The position numbers were made by a program, and so were the translations under genes. Under the pieces are notes generated by a model. It searched no databases. It had not been told where the DNA came from and saw only the letters and a program-made list of their open reading frames with translations. This document shows, in pieces, positions 41,975-50,480 of a DNA stretch of 64,000 nt. Origin of the DNA: Hasllibacter sp. MH4015 (GTDB lineage Bacteria; Pseudomonadota; Alphaproteobacteria; Rhodobacterales; Rhodobacteraceae); assembly GCF_020177575.1 (NCBI RefSeq), contig NZ_JAHTBK010000001.1:2539875-2603874 (forward strand), written 5' to 3'. Each line of letters starts with the position of its first letter. Position 1 is the stretch's first letter.

Positions 41975-42920
41975 ACTCGATCCACATCACCTCGAAATGC
42001 TGTTCGCCATCGTCGATAGGGGTGGATTGGGCGAAGGGGCGGAGATGCTGGGGAAGTCCCAGCCAAGCGTCAGTCGATCCCTCGCGCTCTTGGAGAAACG
42101 CATCGGGATCGCGCTCTTCGAAAAAGATCGTCGCCCGTTGCGACCGACCGAACTGGGCCTCGCGCTGGCGGCTGAGGGGCGCAAGATCCATGAAGCCGGT
42201 CGCAGCAGCGCGGCCCTTCTCGCGCAATATCGCGATGGCAAGACCGGGGCGGTGCGGGTCGGCGGCACACCGTTTTTCATGGACGGCGTCATCTCAGGCA
42301 TGTTGGCGGGGTTCCAGTTTGCGCGGCCCGACGTGCGGATCGACCAGATCTATGGCTACCTGAACGACCTGCTGCCGCGCCTTGAGGATGGCAGCCTTGA
42401 CCTTGCGATCCTGCCGATGCGGGCCTCGATCATCCCCGAGGGGTTCGACTTCGACCAGATCCTGCCGGGGCGCAATGTGATCGCTTGTCGGACGGGCCAC
42501 CCCCTCGCGCGGCGCGGCTCCGTCAAATTGTCCGATATCGGCCAATATCCCTGGATTGCGCCACCGGCGGACAGCCCGCTGTACCAAGACCTTCGCACCG
42601 TGTTGAAGGAGATCGGCATCCGGGATTTCAAGGTCAGCTTCACGGGCGGATCGCTTAGCGCCACGGTCAACATCCTCACCGGATCGGACGCCCTGACGGT
42701 ATTGCCATTCTCCGTGGTTTTCATGATGCGCGCCCAACGCTCCGTCGGTGCTTTGTCGATCCGCATCGGTGATCCGGACCGCCATCTGGGAATCCTGACC
42801 CGGAACGACGCCGATCTGAAGCCCGCGGCGCAGCGGGTGCGGAACCATATCCGGCAGGAATTCGATGCGCTTTCCAGCAGCATCATCCGGGTCAGTCAGG
42901 ATATGGTGTGGCGGCCTTAG
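41970..42920 (+). CDS. LysR-family transcriptional regulator of the ring-cleavage operon
   Basis: 316 residues. N-terminal winged helix-turn-helix (LEMLFAIVDRGGLGEGAEMLGKSQPSVSRSLALLEKRIG, residues about 8-46; partly quoted) and a substrate-binding-like effector domain (about 92-300). Divergent from the maleylacetate reductase / Liv / hydroxylase / dioxygenase / BKACE genes, the standard position for an activator that senses a pathway intermediate. Effector unknown. Confidence 0.9.
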   Translation: MKLDPHHLEMLFAIVDRGGLGEGAEMLGKSQPSVSRSLALLEKRIGIALFEKDRRPLRPTELGLALAAEGRKIHEAGRSSAALLAQYRDGKTGAVRVGGTPFFMDGVISGMLAGFQFARPDVRIDQIYGYLNDLLPRLEDGSLDLAILPMRASIIPEGFDFDQILPGRNVIACRTGHPLARRGSVKLSDIGQYPWIAPPADSPLYQDLRTVLKEIGIRDFKVSFTGGSLSATVNILTGSDALTVLPFSVVFMMRAQRSVGALSIRIGDPDRHLGILTRNDADLKPAAQRVRNHIRQEFDALSSSIIRVSQDMVWRP

Positions 42921-42987
42921 TCACACCCTTGGGCGGCAAGCGCAACGAAGGTGCGGTTCGGCCCGCGCTCATGGCAAATCCGGCGCC

Positions 42988-44181
42988 TTAATCTGGAGAA
43001 CCATCCGGCCCCTGCGCCCGTGCGCTCAATCCAAGCTCGTGCAGAAGGCTGTCGGTATCCGCGCCAAGGTCGCGCGGTGGGTGGGCTGGGGCGAAGCCGT
43101 GCCCGGCGATCTGGAACGGCAAGGTCGGAACCGATGCACCGCTAGGCAGCGGATGAAACAGCCCCCGCGCCGCCGCATGGGGGGAGGCGACTGCGTCGTC
43201 CAGCCCGCGCAATTCGGCCGCCGCGACGCCCGCTTTGCGCAACCGATGCTCCCACGTGCTGGCATCCTCCACGCTTAGCGCGTCCAGCAGCTCCGCCTCC
43301 AGCGCCTCGGCATGGTTTGCGCGGGCCGCACGGTCGGTGAAGCGCGGATCGGACAGCCAGACCGCCCGGTCCACGGTCCGCGCCAGCGCCTCGAACTGCG
43401 CTTCCTCGTTCACCCCCAAGGACAGCAGGCCAGAGCGACAGGGAAATGTCCCCGACGACGGGCTGCGGGAGTTGGCGGCGTTGCCCCGAGGCTGCGGTAC
43501 GTGGCCCGTGGCGGACATGTCTGTCACGGCCGAGGCCATCAGCACCATCGCGGTGTCGAACATGGAGACGTCCAGAAATGCGCCACGCCCCGTCCGCTCC
43601 CGCTGAAGCAGGGCAGAGACGACGCCGAACCCGGCGGCGAGTGCGGTGCCGTAATCCATCACCGGCGCGCCCGTGCGCAACGGCCCGCTTTCGGCGGTCC
43701 CGGTCATGGTCATCAGGCCGCAGGCTGCCTGAATATTCACGTCATAGGCAGGGGCATTCTCCATCTCGCCGCCACGGCCATAACCCGTCATCGCACAGTG
43801 GATAAGGCGCGGAAACCGGTCGGTCAGGTTGGTCAGGCCGAGGGTGCGAAGGGTCTGCGGAAGATGGTTTTCGACAAGCACATCTGCCGTGGCCAAAAGC
43901 CGGTCCATCGCGTCGCGCCCGAACGGCGTTTCAAGGTCCAGCACCACCGACCTTTTTCCTGCGGCCTGTGTCGACCAGGCGGTCGATCGCCCCTCCGCCG
44001 CTGCCGCCTTGTCGGTGCCGCCACGCCAGCGCATCGCGTCGCCGCGCGGGCTTTCGACCTTGATGACCTCCGCGCCCAGAAGCCCCAGCATGTAGCCGCA
44101 GGCAGGCCCGGCAAGGACATGGGTGAAATCGACGACCCGGATGCCGGAGAGTGGCAGGGGCGGATCGCGATCCTCGCTCAT
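42988..44181 (-). CDS. CaiB/BaiF class III CoA-transferase
   Basis: 397 residues: IRVVDFTHVLAGPACGYMLG and GAEVIKVESPRGD at the start, catalytic Asp expected in ENAPAYDVNIQAACG (about residue 145), and the C-terminal REGLDD-like LRGLDDAVASPHAAARG. Moves CoA between carboxylates. Its ATG overlaps the tctA stop as ATGA, so it belongs to the second TTT operon as its last gene, and probably makes the CoA ester of the imported acid. Confidence 0.9.
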   Translation of the reverse strand: MSEDRDPPLPLSGIRVVDFTHVLAGPACGYMLGLLGAEVIKVESPRGDAMRWRGGTDKAAAAEGRSTAWSTQAAGKRSVVLDLETPFGRDAMDRLLATADVLVENHLPQTLRTLGLTNLTDRFPRLIHCAMTGYGRGGEMENAPAYDVNIQAACGLMTMTGTAESGPLRTGAPVMDYGTALAAGFGVVSALLQRERTGRGAFLDVSMFDTAMVLMASAVTDMSATGHVPQPRGNAANSRSPSSGTFPCRSGLLSLGVNEEAQFEALARTVDRAVWLSDPRFTDRAARANHAEALEAELLDALSVEDASTWEHRLRKAGVAAAELRGLDDAVASPHAAARGLFHPLPSGASVPTLPFQIAGHGFAPAHPPRDLGADTDSLLHELGLSARAQGPDGSPD

Positions 44182-45731
44182 TGCGCGTTCGCCCGCCGCT
44201 GGCGGCGCTGGCCGATCATGCGGGCCAGCAGGACAAGGACGCCCACGGCCAGGAAGCCGCCCGCCACAGGCTCCTTCAGGAAAATAAGCGCACCATCGTC
44301 GCTCAGCAGGAGCGCCTGGCGAAAACTCTCCTCCATCGGGCGCGCAAGGACGAAGGCGATCACGAATGCGGCCGGTGCGAAATCGGTGCGCCGCATCGCG
44401 TAGCCGATCACACCGAAGAGAAGCGCGATAGCCACGTCGAGGATCGACGCGCGGGCGGAGAAGCTGGCCGCCACGGCCGTCAGGAAAATGAACGGATAGA
44501 GGTAGCTTGGCGGAATCCGCGCAATGGTCTTGCCAATCAGCGGCCCACCCCAGAAGCCCATCACGCCATAGGCGGCGATGCCCACGAGACCGGCGGCGAA
44601 CAACGCGAAGACCAGCTCGCGGGACGAGAAGAAATCGCCGCTATCGGTGATGATCATGTTGCTTTCGCTGAACAGGAGCGGGCCGACCTGGATGCCGTGG
44701 ATCAAGAACACGCCGATCAGCACTGCCGCCACAGTGGAGCCCGGCACACCCAGCGTCAAAAGCGGGATCATCGACGGTCCCGACACGGCGTTATTCGCGC
44801 TTTCCGGGGCCGCGATGCCCTCGATCACGCCGGTCCCCCATTGCTCGGAATTCGCGGCGCGGCGCTTTTCCTCGCCATAGGCCACGAAACAGGCCACGGA
44901 TGAGCCCAGCCCCGGCATCATGCCGATGAACGATCCCATGATCGACGAGCGGAACATTAGCGGCACCAGCCGCCGCACCTCAGCAAGTGTCAGGCGGTCG
45001 CCGCGATGGTCATCGGCGAGCCCTGCGTCGATCACAGTCTCCTTTCCGCGCTTTTCGGCCTGGATTATGATCTCCGAAATCACGAATACCCCGATCAGAA
45101 GGGGAACGAGGCTCATCCCGTCGCGCAGGTCCTGGGTTCCGAAGGTCAGGCGCGGGGTATTGGTAATGACGTCCGTGCCGATCAGGGCAACAAGCGCGCC
45201 AAGGATTGTGGACAGGATGCCCTTGGTAATGGATTTCCCCACCACCGATCCAATCACGACAAAGGCCATCAGGTAGATCGCAAAATATTCGGTCGGGCCG
45301 AATGTGCGGGTATATTGGGCGATCCAGACGGCGCCGAAGATCAGGATGATCTCGCCCGTGTAATCCCCGAAGACACTGGCGACAGTTGCCGTGCGCAGGG
45401 CGCGGTTCGGCTGGCCGCGCTTGGCCATCGGGTGCCCGTCCATCATCGTCGCCGCACTGGCCGCCGTGCCGGGCGTGTTGAACAGGATCGCCGCGATAGA
45501 ACCGCCATAACGCCCCGATTTCCCGATCACGTAGAGAAACGCCAGCGCGGGCAGCGGCCCGAGGTAGAAGGATAGCGGCAGCAGCATCGCGATGGCCGCA
45601 CTCGCCGTCAGGCCCGGAAGCGCGCCGAAAATGATGCCGACGAATGCCGCGAGCAGGGTGAAGAAGATCGCCTGCGGATCGGAAAAGAGCATTCCGAAGC
45701 CGCCGATCAGGTCATTGAACGCGTCTATCAT
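44178..45731 (-). CDS. tctA: Tripartite tricarboxylate transporter, large membrane subunit TctA (second system)
   Basis: 517 residues and about twelve membrane segments. Conserved TctA stretches: GALPGLTASAAIAMLLPLSF (37-56), SIAAILFNTPGTAASAATMMDGHPMA (partly quoted) and the second-half GMMPGLGSSVACFVAYGEEKR and SANNAVSGPSMIPLLTLGVPGS. Its start is directly next to the tctB stop. Clearly a different paralogue from the one at 16.3-17.8 kb, judging by residues in these blocks. Confidence 0.94.
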   Translation of the reverse strand: MIDAFNDLIGGFGMLFSDPQAIFFTLLAAFVGIIFGALPGLTASAAIAMLLPLSFYLGPLPALAFLYVIGKSGRYGGSIAAILFNTPGTAASAATMMDGHPMAKRGQPNRALRTATVASVFGDYTGEIILIFGAVWIAQYTRTFGPTEYFAIYLMAFVVIGSVVGKSITKGILSTILGALVALIGTDVITNTPRLTFGTQDLRDGMSLVPLLIGVFVISEIIIQAEKRGKETVIDAGLADDHRGDRLTLAEVRRLVPLMFRSSIMGSFIGMMPGLGSSVACFVAYGEEKRRAANSEQWGTGVIEGIAAPESANNAVSGPSMIPLLTLGVPGSTVAAVLIGVFLIHGIQVGPLLFSESNMIITDSGDFFSSRELVFALFAAGLVGIAAYGVMGFWGGPLIGKTIARIPPSYLYPFIFLTAVAASFSARASILDVAIALLFGVIGYAMRRTDFAPAAFVIAFVLARPMEESFRQALLLSDDGALIFLKEPVAGGFLAVGVLVLLARMIGQRRQRRANAQ

Positions 45732-46238
45732 TCAGGACCCCGGCGTGATCAGGCGCGACAGCCAGCGCAGGTCCACAAGCTCCCCCCGCGGATCGAGCAG
45801 GCCCATCAGACCCATAAATACGAATTGGTAGACGATACCGGCCAGGATCGGCAGGAGCAGCAGGATGATCGGCCGCCGCACCCCGAAAACCCATAGCATC
45901 AGGCCGGTCCCGACGATCATCGCCACCATGTATCCTGCCGCCCAGAAGATCGCGGTACAGATCGCACCGACGGCGATCACCGACAGCACCCGGCGCACAT
46001 CGCTGTTGCGGAAACCGAAGCTCTCGGCCTCCTCCTCCGGCGCGCCACCAGCGACAGCGCCGATGGCGATTATCGCCCCAAGCGCGATCATCAGGACGGC
46101 CAAGAAGACCGGCACGGATCGCGGCCCCACCGCCTCATAGGAGGCCGGGTCGATGCGCCATGCCTCCACCGCGAAGACCGCACCAATGGCGATGACGGTA
46201 GCGGCGACACCAAGGTCGATGCGACTGCGATAGGTCAT
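45732..46238 (-). CDS. tctB: Tripartite tricarboxylate transporter, small membrane subunit TctB (second system)
   Basis: 168 residues with four hydrophobic stretches (about 10-25, 44-64, 86-120 and 123-148) and the family's SVPVFLAVLMIALGA near the second helix. Stop and tctA start are adjacent. The ATG at 46238 gives MTYRSRIDLGVAAT; the upstream open frame would run through the hairpin. Confidence 0.88.
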   Translation of the reverse strand: MTYRSRIDLGVAATVIAIGAVFAVEAWRIDPASYEAVGPRSVPVFLAVLMIALGAIIAIGAVAGGAPEEEAESFGFRNSDVRRVLSVIAVGAICTAIFWAAGYMVAMIVGTGLMLWVFGVRRPIILLLLPILAGIVYQFVFMGLMGLLDPRGELVDLRWLSRLITPGS

Positions 46239-46264
46239 GGGGTACGGGCCGATCGGACATAGGC

Positions 46265-46293
46265 GTCCCGGGGCCGCGAACGGCACCCGGGAC
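46265..46293 (-). promoter_or_regulatory. Hairpin between second tctC and tctB
   Basis: GTCCCGGG-GCCG, loop CGAA, CGGC-A-CCCGGGAC: 12 base pairs with one bulged A. It lies 13 bases after the tctC stop and 27 bases before tctB on the minus strand, matching the hairpin in the first tct operon. Confidence 0.65.
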
Positions 46294-46305
46294 TGGGGAG
46301 AGAGC

Positions 46306-47265
46306 TTATTCCTGCGCCGCCGCGATCTCGGCGATCACGGGCTCGAACGTCTCCATCAGGCGGTTGAGGTTCTCGGCCCCATCCTCCGGCGTCAGGTGCA
46401 TCGCGGCCAGGCCGGAGCGACCCATGAAACGGCCGAAGCCTTCCAGTTCGACGACCGCTGCGACGGCGGCGGAGACATCCTCCATCACCTCATCGGGCAG
46501 GCCGACCGGGCCGTAAAGGCACATCGGCCCCGTCACGTTCAGGGCGTCCAGACCCTGTTCCGCGAAGGTCGGCACGTCGGGGTTGGCCGGGTCGCGCTCC
46601 AGTGACGGCACGCCAAGCACACGAATGTCATCCTCGAAGCCTGACACAAGCTGGTTGCCATTGAAGCTGGCCGTTACATCGTCGGCCACTAACGCATTCC
46701 GTGCGTTCGATCCGCCACGGAAGGGCACGACCTGGTGGTCGATGCCGTTGGCATTCATGAACAGGTGGCCCACAACCGCATGCATCGTCGCCGCGCCCGA
46801 GGTGGACCAGCGCACGGTCTCACCGCTGTCGCGCACCATCTCCACCCATTCCGCAGCCGTCTGTGCGGGATGTTCGGCAGGGATTTGCAGGCCGGTGACA
46901 AGCTGCGTCACACAGCCCAGGTTCACCAGGCTCTCGCGCGGGTCGAACTCCGCCTCTGGCGTCGAAAGCGAACTGCCCGACAGCGTGCCATTGTTGATGA
47001 TGTAGAGCGTATAGCCGTCCGCGTCCGCCTCGGCGACGGTCTGGGCGGCTTGCAGGCCCGAACCGCCGGGCTGGTTCACGATCACCATCGGCATGCCGTT
47101 CATGCTTGGTGCCTCTGCCGCGAAGGAGCCGAAGCCCCGCGCGGATGTGTCGGTGCCGCCGCCCGCCGAGAAGCCGACGATAAGCCGAACCGGACGTTCG
47201 GGATAGTCGGCGAAGGCCGCCGTTGCGGTCAGCGCGATAGCCGTGGAAAGCAGAAAAGTCTTCAT
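46306..47265 (-). CDS. tctC: Tripartite tricarboxylate transporter substrate-binding protein TctC (second system)
   Basis: 319 residues. Sec signal peptide (about 1-19, MKTFLLSTAIALTATAAFA), then YPERPVRLIVGFSAGGGTDTSARGF of the Bug/TctC fold (20-44, partly quoted) and VVPFRGGSNARNALVADDVT in the middle. Periplasmic receptor of the transporter. GGGAGGA before the ATG. Divergent from a LysR gene. Confidence 0.93.
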   Translation of the reverse strand: MKTFLLSTAIALTATAAFADYPERPVRLIVGFSAGGGTDTSARGFGSFAAEAPSMNGMPMVIVNQPGGSGLQAAQTVAEADADGYTLYIINNGTLSGSSLSTPEAEFDPRESLVNLGCVTQLVTGLQIPAEHPAQTAAEWVEMVRDSGETVRWSTSGAATMHAVVGHLFMNANGIDHQVVPFRGGSNARNALVADDVTASFNGNQLVSGFEDDIRVLGVPSLERDPANPDVPTFAEQGLDALNVTGPMCLYGPVGLPDEVMEDVSAAVAAVVELEGFGRFMGRSGLAAMHLTPEDGAENLNRLMETFEPVIAEIAAAQE

Positions 47266-47366
47266 GATGGTCCTCCCTTGCAGGCCGCGTCTTGCTTGCG
47301 CAGTGCCTGATCCGAAAAGGGTTGCATGGTGTGAATGCATTTACAATTGCTAAGGTTCTGGGTTTA

Positions 47367-47383
47367 CTTGCGCAAAATGCAAG
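47367..47383. promoter_or_regulatory. LysR-box-like inverted repeat before lysR
   Basis: CTTGC, 7 bases, GCAAG, containing T-N11-A, 13 bases before the TTG start of the LysR gene and about 100 bases before tctC. A further TGCA-N9-TGCA lies near 47320. Likely operator of the divergent pair. Confidence 0.4.
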
Positions 47384-47396
47384 AGAAGGAACGCCG

Positions 47397-48305
47397 TTGC
47401 GCACCGACACCCTCAAGGCCTTTCAAACGGTGGTCGAGCTGGGGTCCCTCAGTTCCGCAGCCCGCGCCCTCAACCTGTCGGAGCCCGCCCTGTCGCGCCG
47501 CATCCAGGCCCTGGAGGCCGAGCTGGATCTGGTCTTGTTTGACCGGTCGCGCCGGCAATTGCGCCCGACGGAGGCCGGTCAGGCCTTCTTGCAGGAGGTT
47601 CAACCGATCCTGTCGGGATTGAACCGGATCTCCGATTTCGCCAACGACATCCGCACCGGCGCGCGGCGGCGGTTGCGGCTGGTGTCGATGCCGCGCCTGG
47701 GCGCCGCAATCACCGCGCCCGTTGTGGCGCGTTTCAAGGCCTCCCATCCCGATGTCGCGCTCAGCGTCGATATCCAGCCGCGCCGCTTCTTGGAGACTTG
47801 GATCACCGGCCAACGCTTCGACATCGGGTTGTCGAGCCTGCCGGCGCGCCATCGTGACATCGACACGCGCCTGCTGTTCGAGCTTCCTGCCGTGGCGGTG
47901 CTTCCCGTGGGCCACCGCCTGGCCGATGCGCCGTCGCTGAGCGTGGAGGACCTCTTGGCGGAGGACAATTTCCTGACGCTCGGCAGCGGCACGCTTTTGC
48001 GGCAGCAGACCGAGACGATCTTCGGCCATGCCAATGCGATGCTGCGCCCGAGGCTGGAGGTCAGCCAGGCGCATCTGGCCTGTCACCTCGTGGCGCTTGG
48101 CGCAGGCGTGACGATTTGCGACCCGCTGGTCCCAACTGGGTTTCCGGAGCAACTGGCCACCGTGCCGATCGTGCCGCACTACCCGATGGCATTCGGAATG
48201 CACTTTTTGCGCGGCCATACGCTCAGCGACGAGGCGCTGACCCTTGAAGGGATCGTGCGCGCGCGCGCCGACGAATTCATCGAAGAATTGGGTATCACCC
48301 CATGA
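47397..48305 (+). CDS. LysR-family transcriptional regulator of the second tct operon
   Basis: 302 residues starting at TTG, chosen because AGAAGGA lies 7 bases upstream and the family begins at this point (RTDTLKAFQTVVELGSLSSA). Helix-turn-helix about 1-60 with LNLSEPALSRRIQALE; effector domain about 85-295. Divergent from tctC. An upstream ATG at 47292 in frame would add 35 residues running through the intergenic operator. Ends inside the last codons of the convergent permease gene. Confidence 0.9.
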   Translation: MRTDTLKAFQTVVELGSLSSAARALNLSEPALSRRIQALEAELDLVLFDRSRRQLRPTEAGQAFLQEVQPILSGLNRISDFANDIRTGARRRLRLVSMPRLGAAITAPVVARFKASHPDVALSVDIQPRRFLETWITGQRFDIGLSSLPARHRDIDTRLLFELPAVAVLPVGHRLADAPSLSVEDLLAEDNFLTLGSGTLLRQQTETIFGHANAMLRPRLEVSQAHLACHLVALGAGVTICDPLVPTGFPEQLATVPIVPHYPMAFGMHFLRGHTLSDEALTLEGIVRARADEFIEELGITP

Positions 48306-49053
48306 TCGCGATGCGGAAGAAGTTGAGCCCCCCGAAAACGGTCAGCACGTCGATGGCCACCTTATGCCAGCCCTCACCCATACCGCGCAGCACCTTCTGG
48401 CCGACCCAGTTGCCCGGGATCGTGGCCAGCCCGCACAACACGCCAAGCGCGAACCATCCGTCCCCCAGCATGTCTGTTCCCCCGTAAACACTCGTGCGAG
48501 TGATGTTCATCGTCAGCGCGATGGCCGCCAGCGTTCCGACGAATTCCCGCCGGTTCAGGCCGTGGCCCGTCAGGAACGGGATCAGCAGCATCCCCGCCCC
48601 GATCGACGCGCCCGAAGCCACACCATAAACCGCACCCGCCCCCATCAGCGCGCGCGGTCCGGCCTCGATCTGCCGCCGCGCGGCCCAATGGCGCACGGGT
48701 ACAGAGGCAAGGATCGTCGTGCCAAGGATGATCGCGATGGCCGTGGCGTTCAGGTTCGAATAGATCAGCGCCGCAAGGATCACGCCGGGGATCGTCGTTA
48801 TCATCACCAGCCTGTAGGCCCCCCAATGCAGCGCGTCGCGGTTGAAGAACACCCGCGCCACGCCGCTGATCGTCAGGGCCACGGCCAGCACCGGCACAGT
48901 CGCGACGACACCGATCAACGGCGCCAGCACGATGGCCATCAGGAACCCGCCGCCGATCCCGGTGCCGCCGTGAATGATCGAGGTGACGAAGGCGGCCAGC
49001 AGCACCGCCGACAGGATCAGCGGATCCATCGCAAGGATCGCGGTCAGGTCCAT
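48295..49053 (-). CDS. TauE/SafE family permease
   Basis: 252 residues with seven to eight membrane segments. The N-terminal VTSIIHGGTGIGGGFLMAIVLAPLIG (about 23-48) and the repeated YGVASGASIGAGMLLIPFL (partly quoted) are the two halves of the TauE/SafE fold. Family members export sulfite, sulfoacetate or other organic anions. It converges on the LysR gene with an 11-base overlap and diverges from the hydrolase gene at 49092. Possible link to sulfonate metabolism, not demonstrated by other genes. Confidence 0.87.
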   Translation of the reverse strand: MDLTAILAMDPLILSAVLLAAFVTSIIHGGTGIGGGFLMAIVLAPLIGVVATVPVLAVALTISGVARVFFNRDALHWGAYRLVMITTIPGVILAALIYSNLNATAIAIILGTTILASVPVRHWAARRQIEAGPRALMGAGAVYGVASGASIGAGMLLIPFLTGHGLNRREFVGTLAAIALTMNITRTSVYGGTDMLGDGWFALGVLCGLATIPGNWVGQKVLRGMGEGWHKVAIDVLTVFGGLNFFRIAIMG

Positions 49054-49091
49054 CCCTTGCCCTCCGCCCGCAGGGTCCGCACTATCGGCGC

Positions 49092-49844
49092 ATGTCTGAT
49101 CTGCATGTCGAAACCCGCGATGGCGCACCACATTTGACGTTCGCCCATGCGCTTGGCACCGGGGCATGGGTCTGGCAGCCGCTGCTCGGGCATCTGCCGC
49201 CTGACTGGGGTATCACGACCTACGATCTGCGGGGCCACGGACAATCCGGGGGCGCAGGCGACCGGATGGCGGATCACGCGGCGGACCTCACCATGCTGGC
49301 CCCGAATGGCGCTTGGCTCGTGGGCTTGTCGATCGGCGGGCAGATCGCGATGCAGGCCGCGCTCGATGCGCCGGGGCGGTATGCAGGCCTGATCCTGTGC
49401 GACACCGCGCCTGTCATCGGATCGGCGGAGTATTACGCGGCCCGGGCCGCACGCATTCGGAGTGAGGGGATGGCCCCTTTCGCCGCCGATCAGGTGAAAC
49501 GCTGGTTCGCGCCCGCCTTCGCTGCCGCCCATCCCGAAGTCGTGGCCCACGCACAGGCCAGGCTCGCCGCGCAGCCGGTCGACGGCTACCTCGCCGCCTG
49601 CGCCGCCATAGGCGAGACCGACCTGTCGGACGACCTGAGCGCGTTGGACTTGCCGGTGCTGTGCCTTGGCGGGTCCGAGGATGTCTCCACCACGCCCGAC
49701 ACGATGTGCGCGCTGGCCCGGTCCCTGCCACGGGCGGAGGTTCGGATCATCGACGGTGCGGGGCATCTGCCCCTGTTGGAGGCCCCGCAGGCAATGGCCG
49801 ACGCCATTGTGGAGTTCATCACCAAGGATCACGCCACCTCATAG
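49092..49844 (+). CDS. Alpha/beta hydrolase, 3-oxoadipate enol-lactonase-like
   Basis: 250 residues. Nucleophile elbow GLSIGGQIAMQAAL (Ser near residue 79), oxyanion-hole FAHALGTGAWVW, and the catalytic His in GAGHLPLLEAPQAMAD. The pattern resembles PcaD, which opens 3-oxoadipate enol-lactone to 3-oxoadipate, but many hydrolases share it. It overlaps the end of the GntR gene by 16 bases on opposite strands. A role together with the ring-cleavage genes at 33-42 kb is possible, since both would give 3-oxoadipate. Confidence 0.78.
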   Translation: MSDLHVETRDGAPHLTFAHALGTGAWVWQPLLGHLPPDWGITTYDLRGHGQSGGAGDRMADHAADLTMLAPNGAWLVGLSIGGQIAMQAALDAPGRYAGLILCDTAPVIGSAEYYAARAARIRSEGMAPFAADQVKRWFAPAFAAAHPEVVAHAQARLAAQPVDGYLAACAAIGETDLSDDLSALDLPVLCLGGSEDVSTTPDTMCALARSLPRAEVRIIDGAGHLPLLEAPQAMADAIVEFITKDHATS

Positions 49845-50476
49845 ATCAGCCGCAGACGTGCCCGATGGGCGGCGCGGATATGGGCGCGCGCGGCCTCTTC
49901 GGCGCGGTTCGCGTCGCGCGCGGCGATCGCGGCGAGGATCGCGCGGTGTTCGTCCCGCGCCGCGTCGATGCGGCCCTGCATGCTAAGCGTGGTGGGCCCA
50001 AGCAGCGTCAGTGCGCTGGAAATCCCGTCCATGGCAGACAACAGAAACCGGTTATGGGCGGCCTGCCCGATGGCCCCGTGGAAGATCGCGTTACGGCGAC
50101 TGGCCTCCGCCGCGTCCAGATCGGCGCTTTCCGGTGGCTGTGTCGCCAAAACCTCCTCCAGCGCGTCGATCTCCGCCGAGTTCGCATGTTGGGCGGCAAG
50201 GCGGGCTGCCGTCCCCTCCAGCACTTCACGGATCGTATAAAGCTCGGTGATCGAGGATTGGTCGAGGCTGCGCACGACCGCGCCCTTGTGGGCGGCATGT
50301 TCGACGATCCCGTCCTGTTCCAGCCTCCGGATCGCCTCTCGCACCGGGGTGCGCGACAGGCCCAGATCATCGGCCAATTCCACCTCGCGCAGGCGGTCGC
50401 CCGGCCGGATCTCTCCGTTCAGGATGCGGGCGCGGATCTGTTCATAGGCGGAGGCCGGGGCCGGGGATTTTGTCAT
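49829..50476 (-). CDS. GntR-family transcriptional regulator, FadR/FCD type
   Basis: 215 residues: N-terminal winged helix (YEQIRARILNGEIRPGDRLREVELADDLGLSRTPVREAIRRLEQDG, residues about 11-56; partly quoted) and C-terminal all-helical FCD ligand-binding domain, with the metal-binding region around residues 90-200 (histidines in IFHGAIGQAAHN and DEHRAILAAIAARD). Start at 50476 lies 5 bases after the SDR stop, so both are one minus-strand operon. It likely controls this operon and the divergent ThDP-enzyme operon. Confidence 0.9.
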   Translation of the reverse strand: MTKSPAPASAYEQIRARILNGEIRPGDRLREVELADDLGLSRTPVREAIRRLEQDGIVEHAAHKGAVVRSLDQSSITELYTIREVLEGTAARLAAQHANSAEIDALEEVLATQPPESADLDAAEASRRNAIFHGAIGQAAHNRFLLSAMDGISSALTLLGPTTLSMQGRIDAARDEHRAILAAIAARDANRAEEAARAHIRAAHRARLRLIYEVA

Positions 50477-50480
50477 GGGC

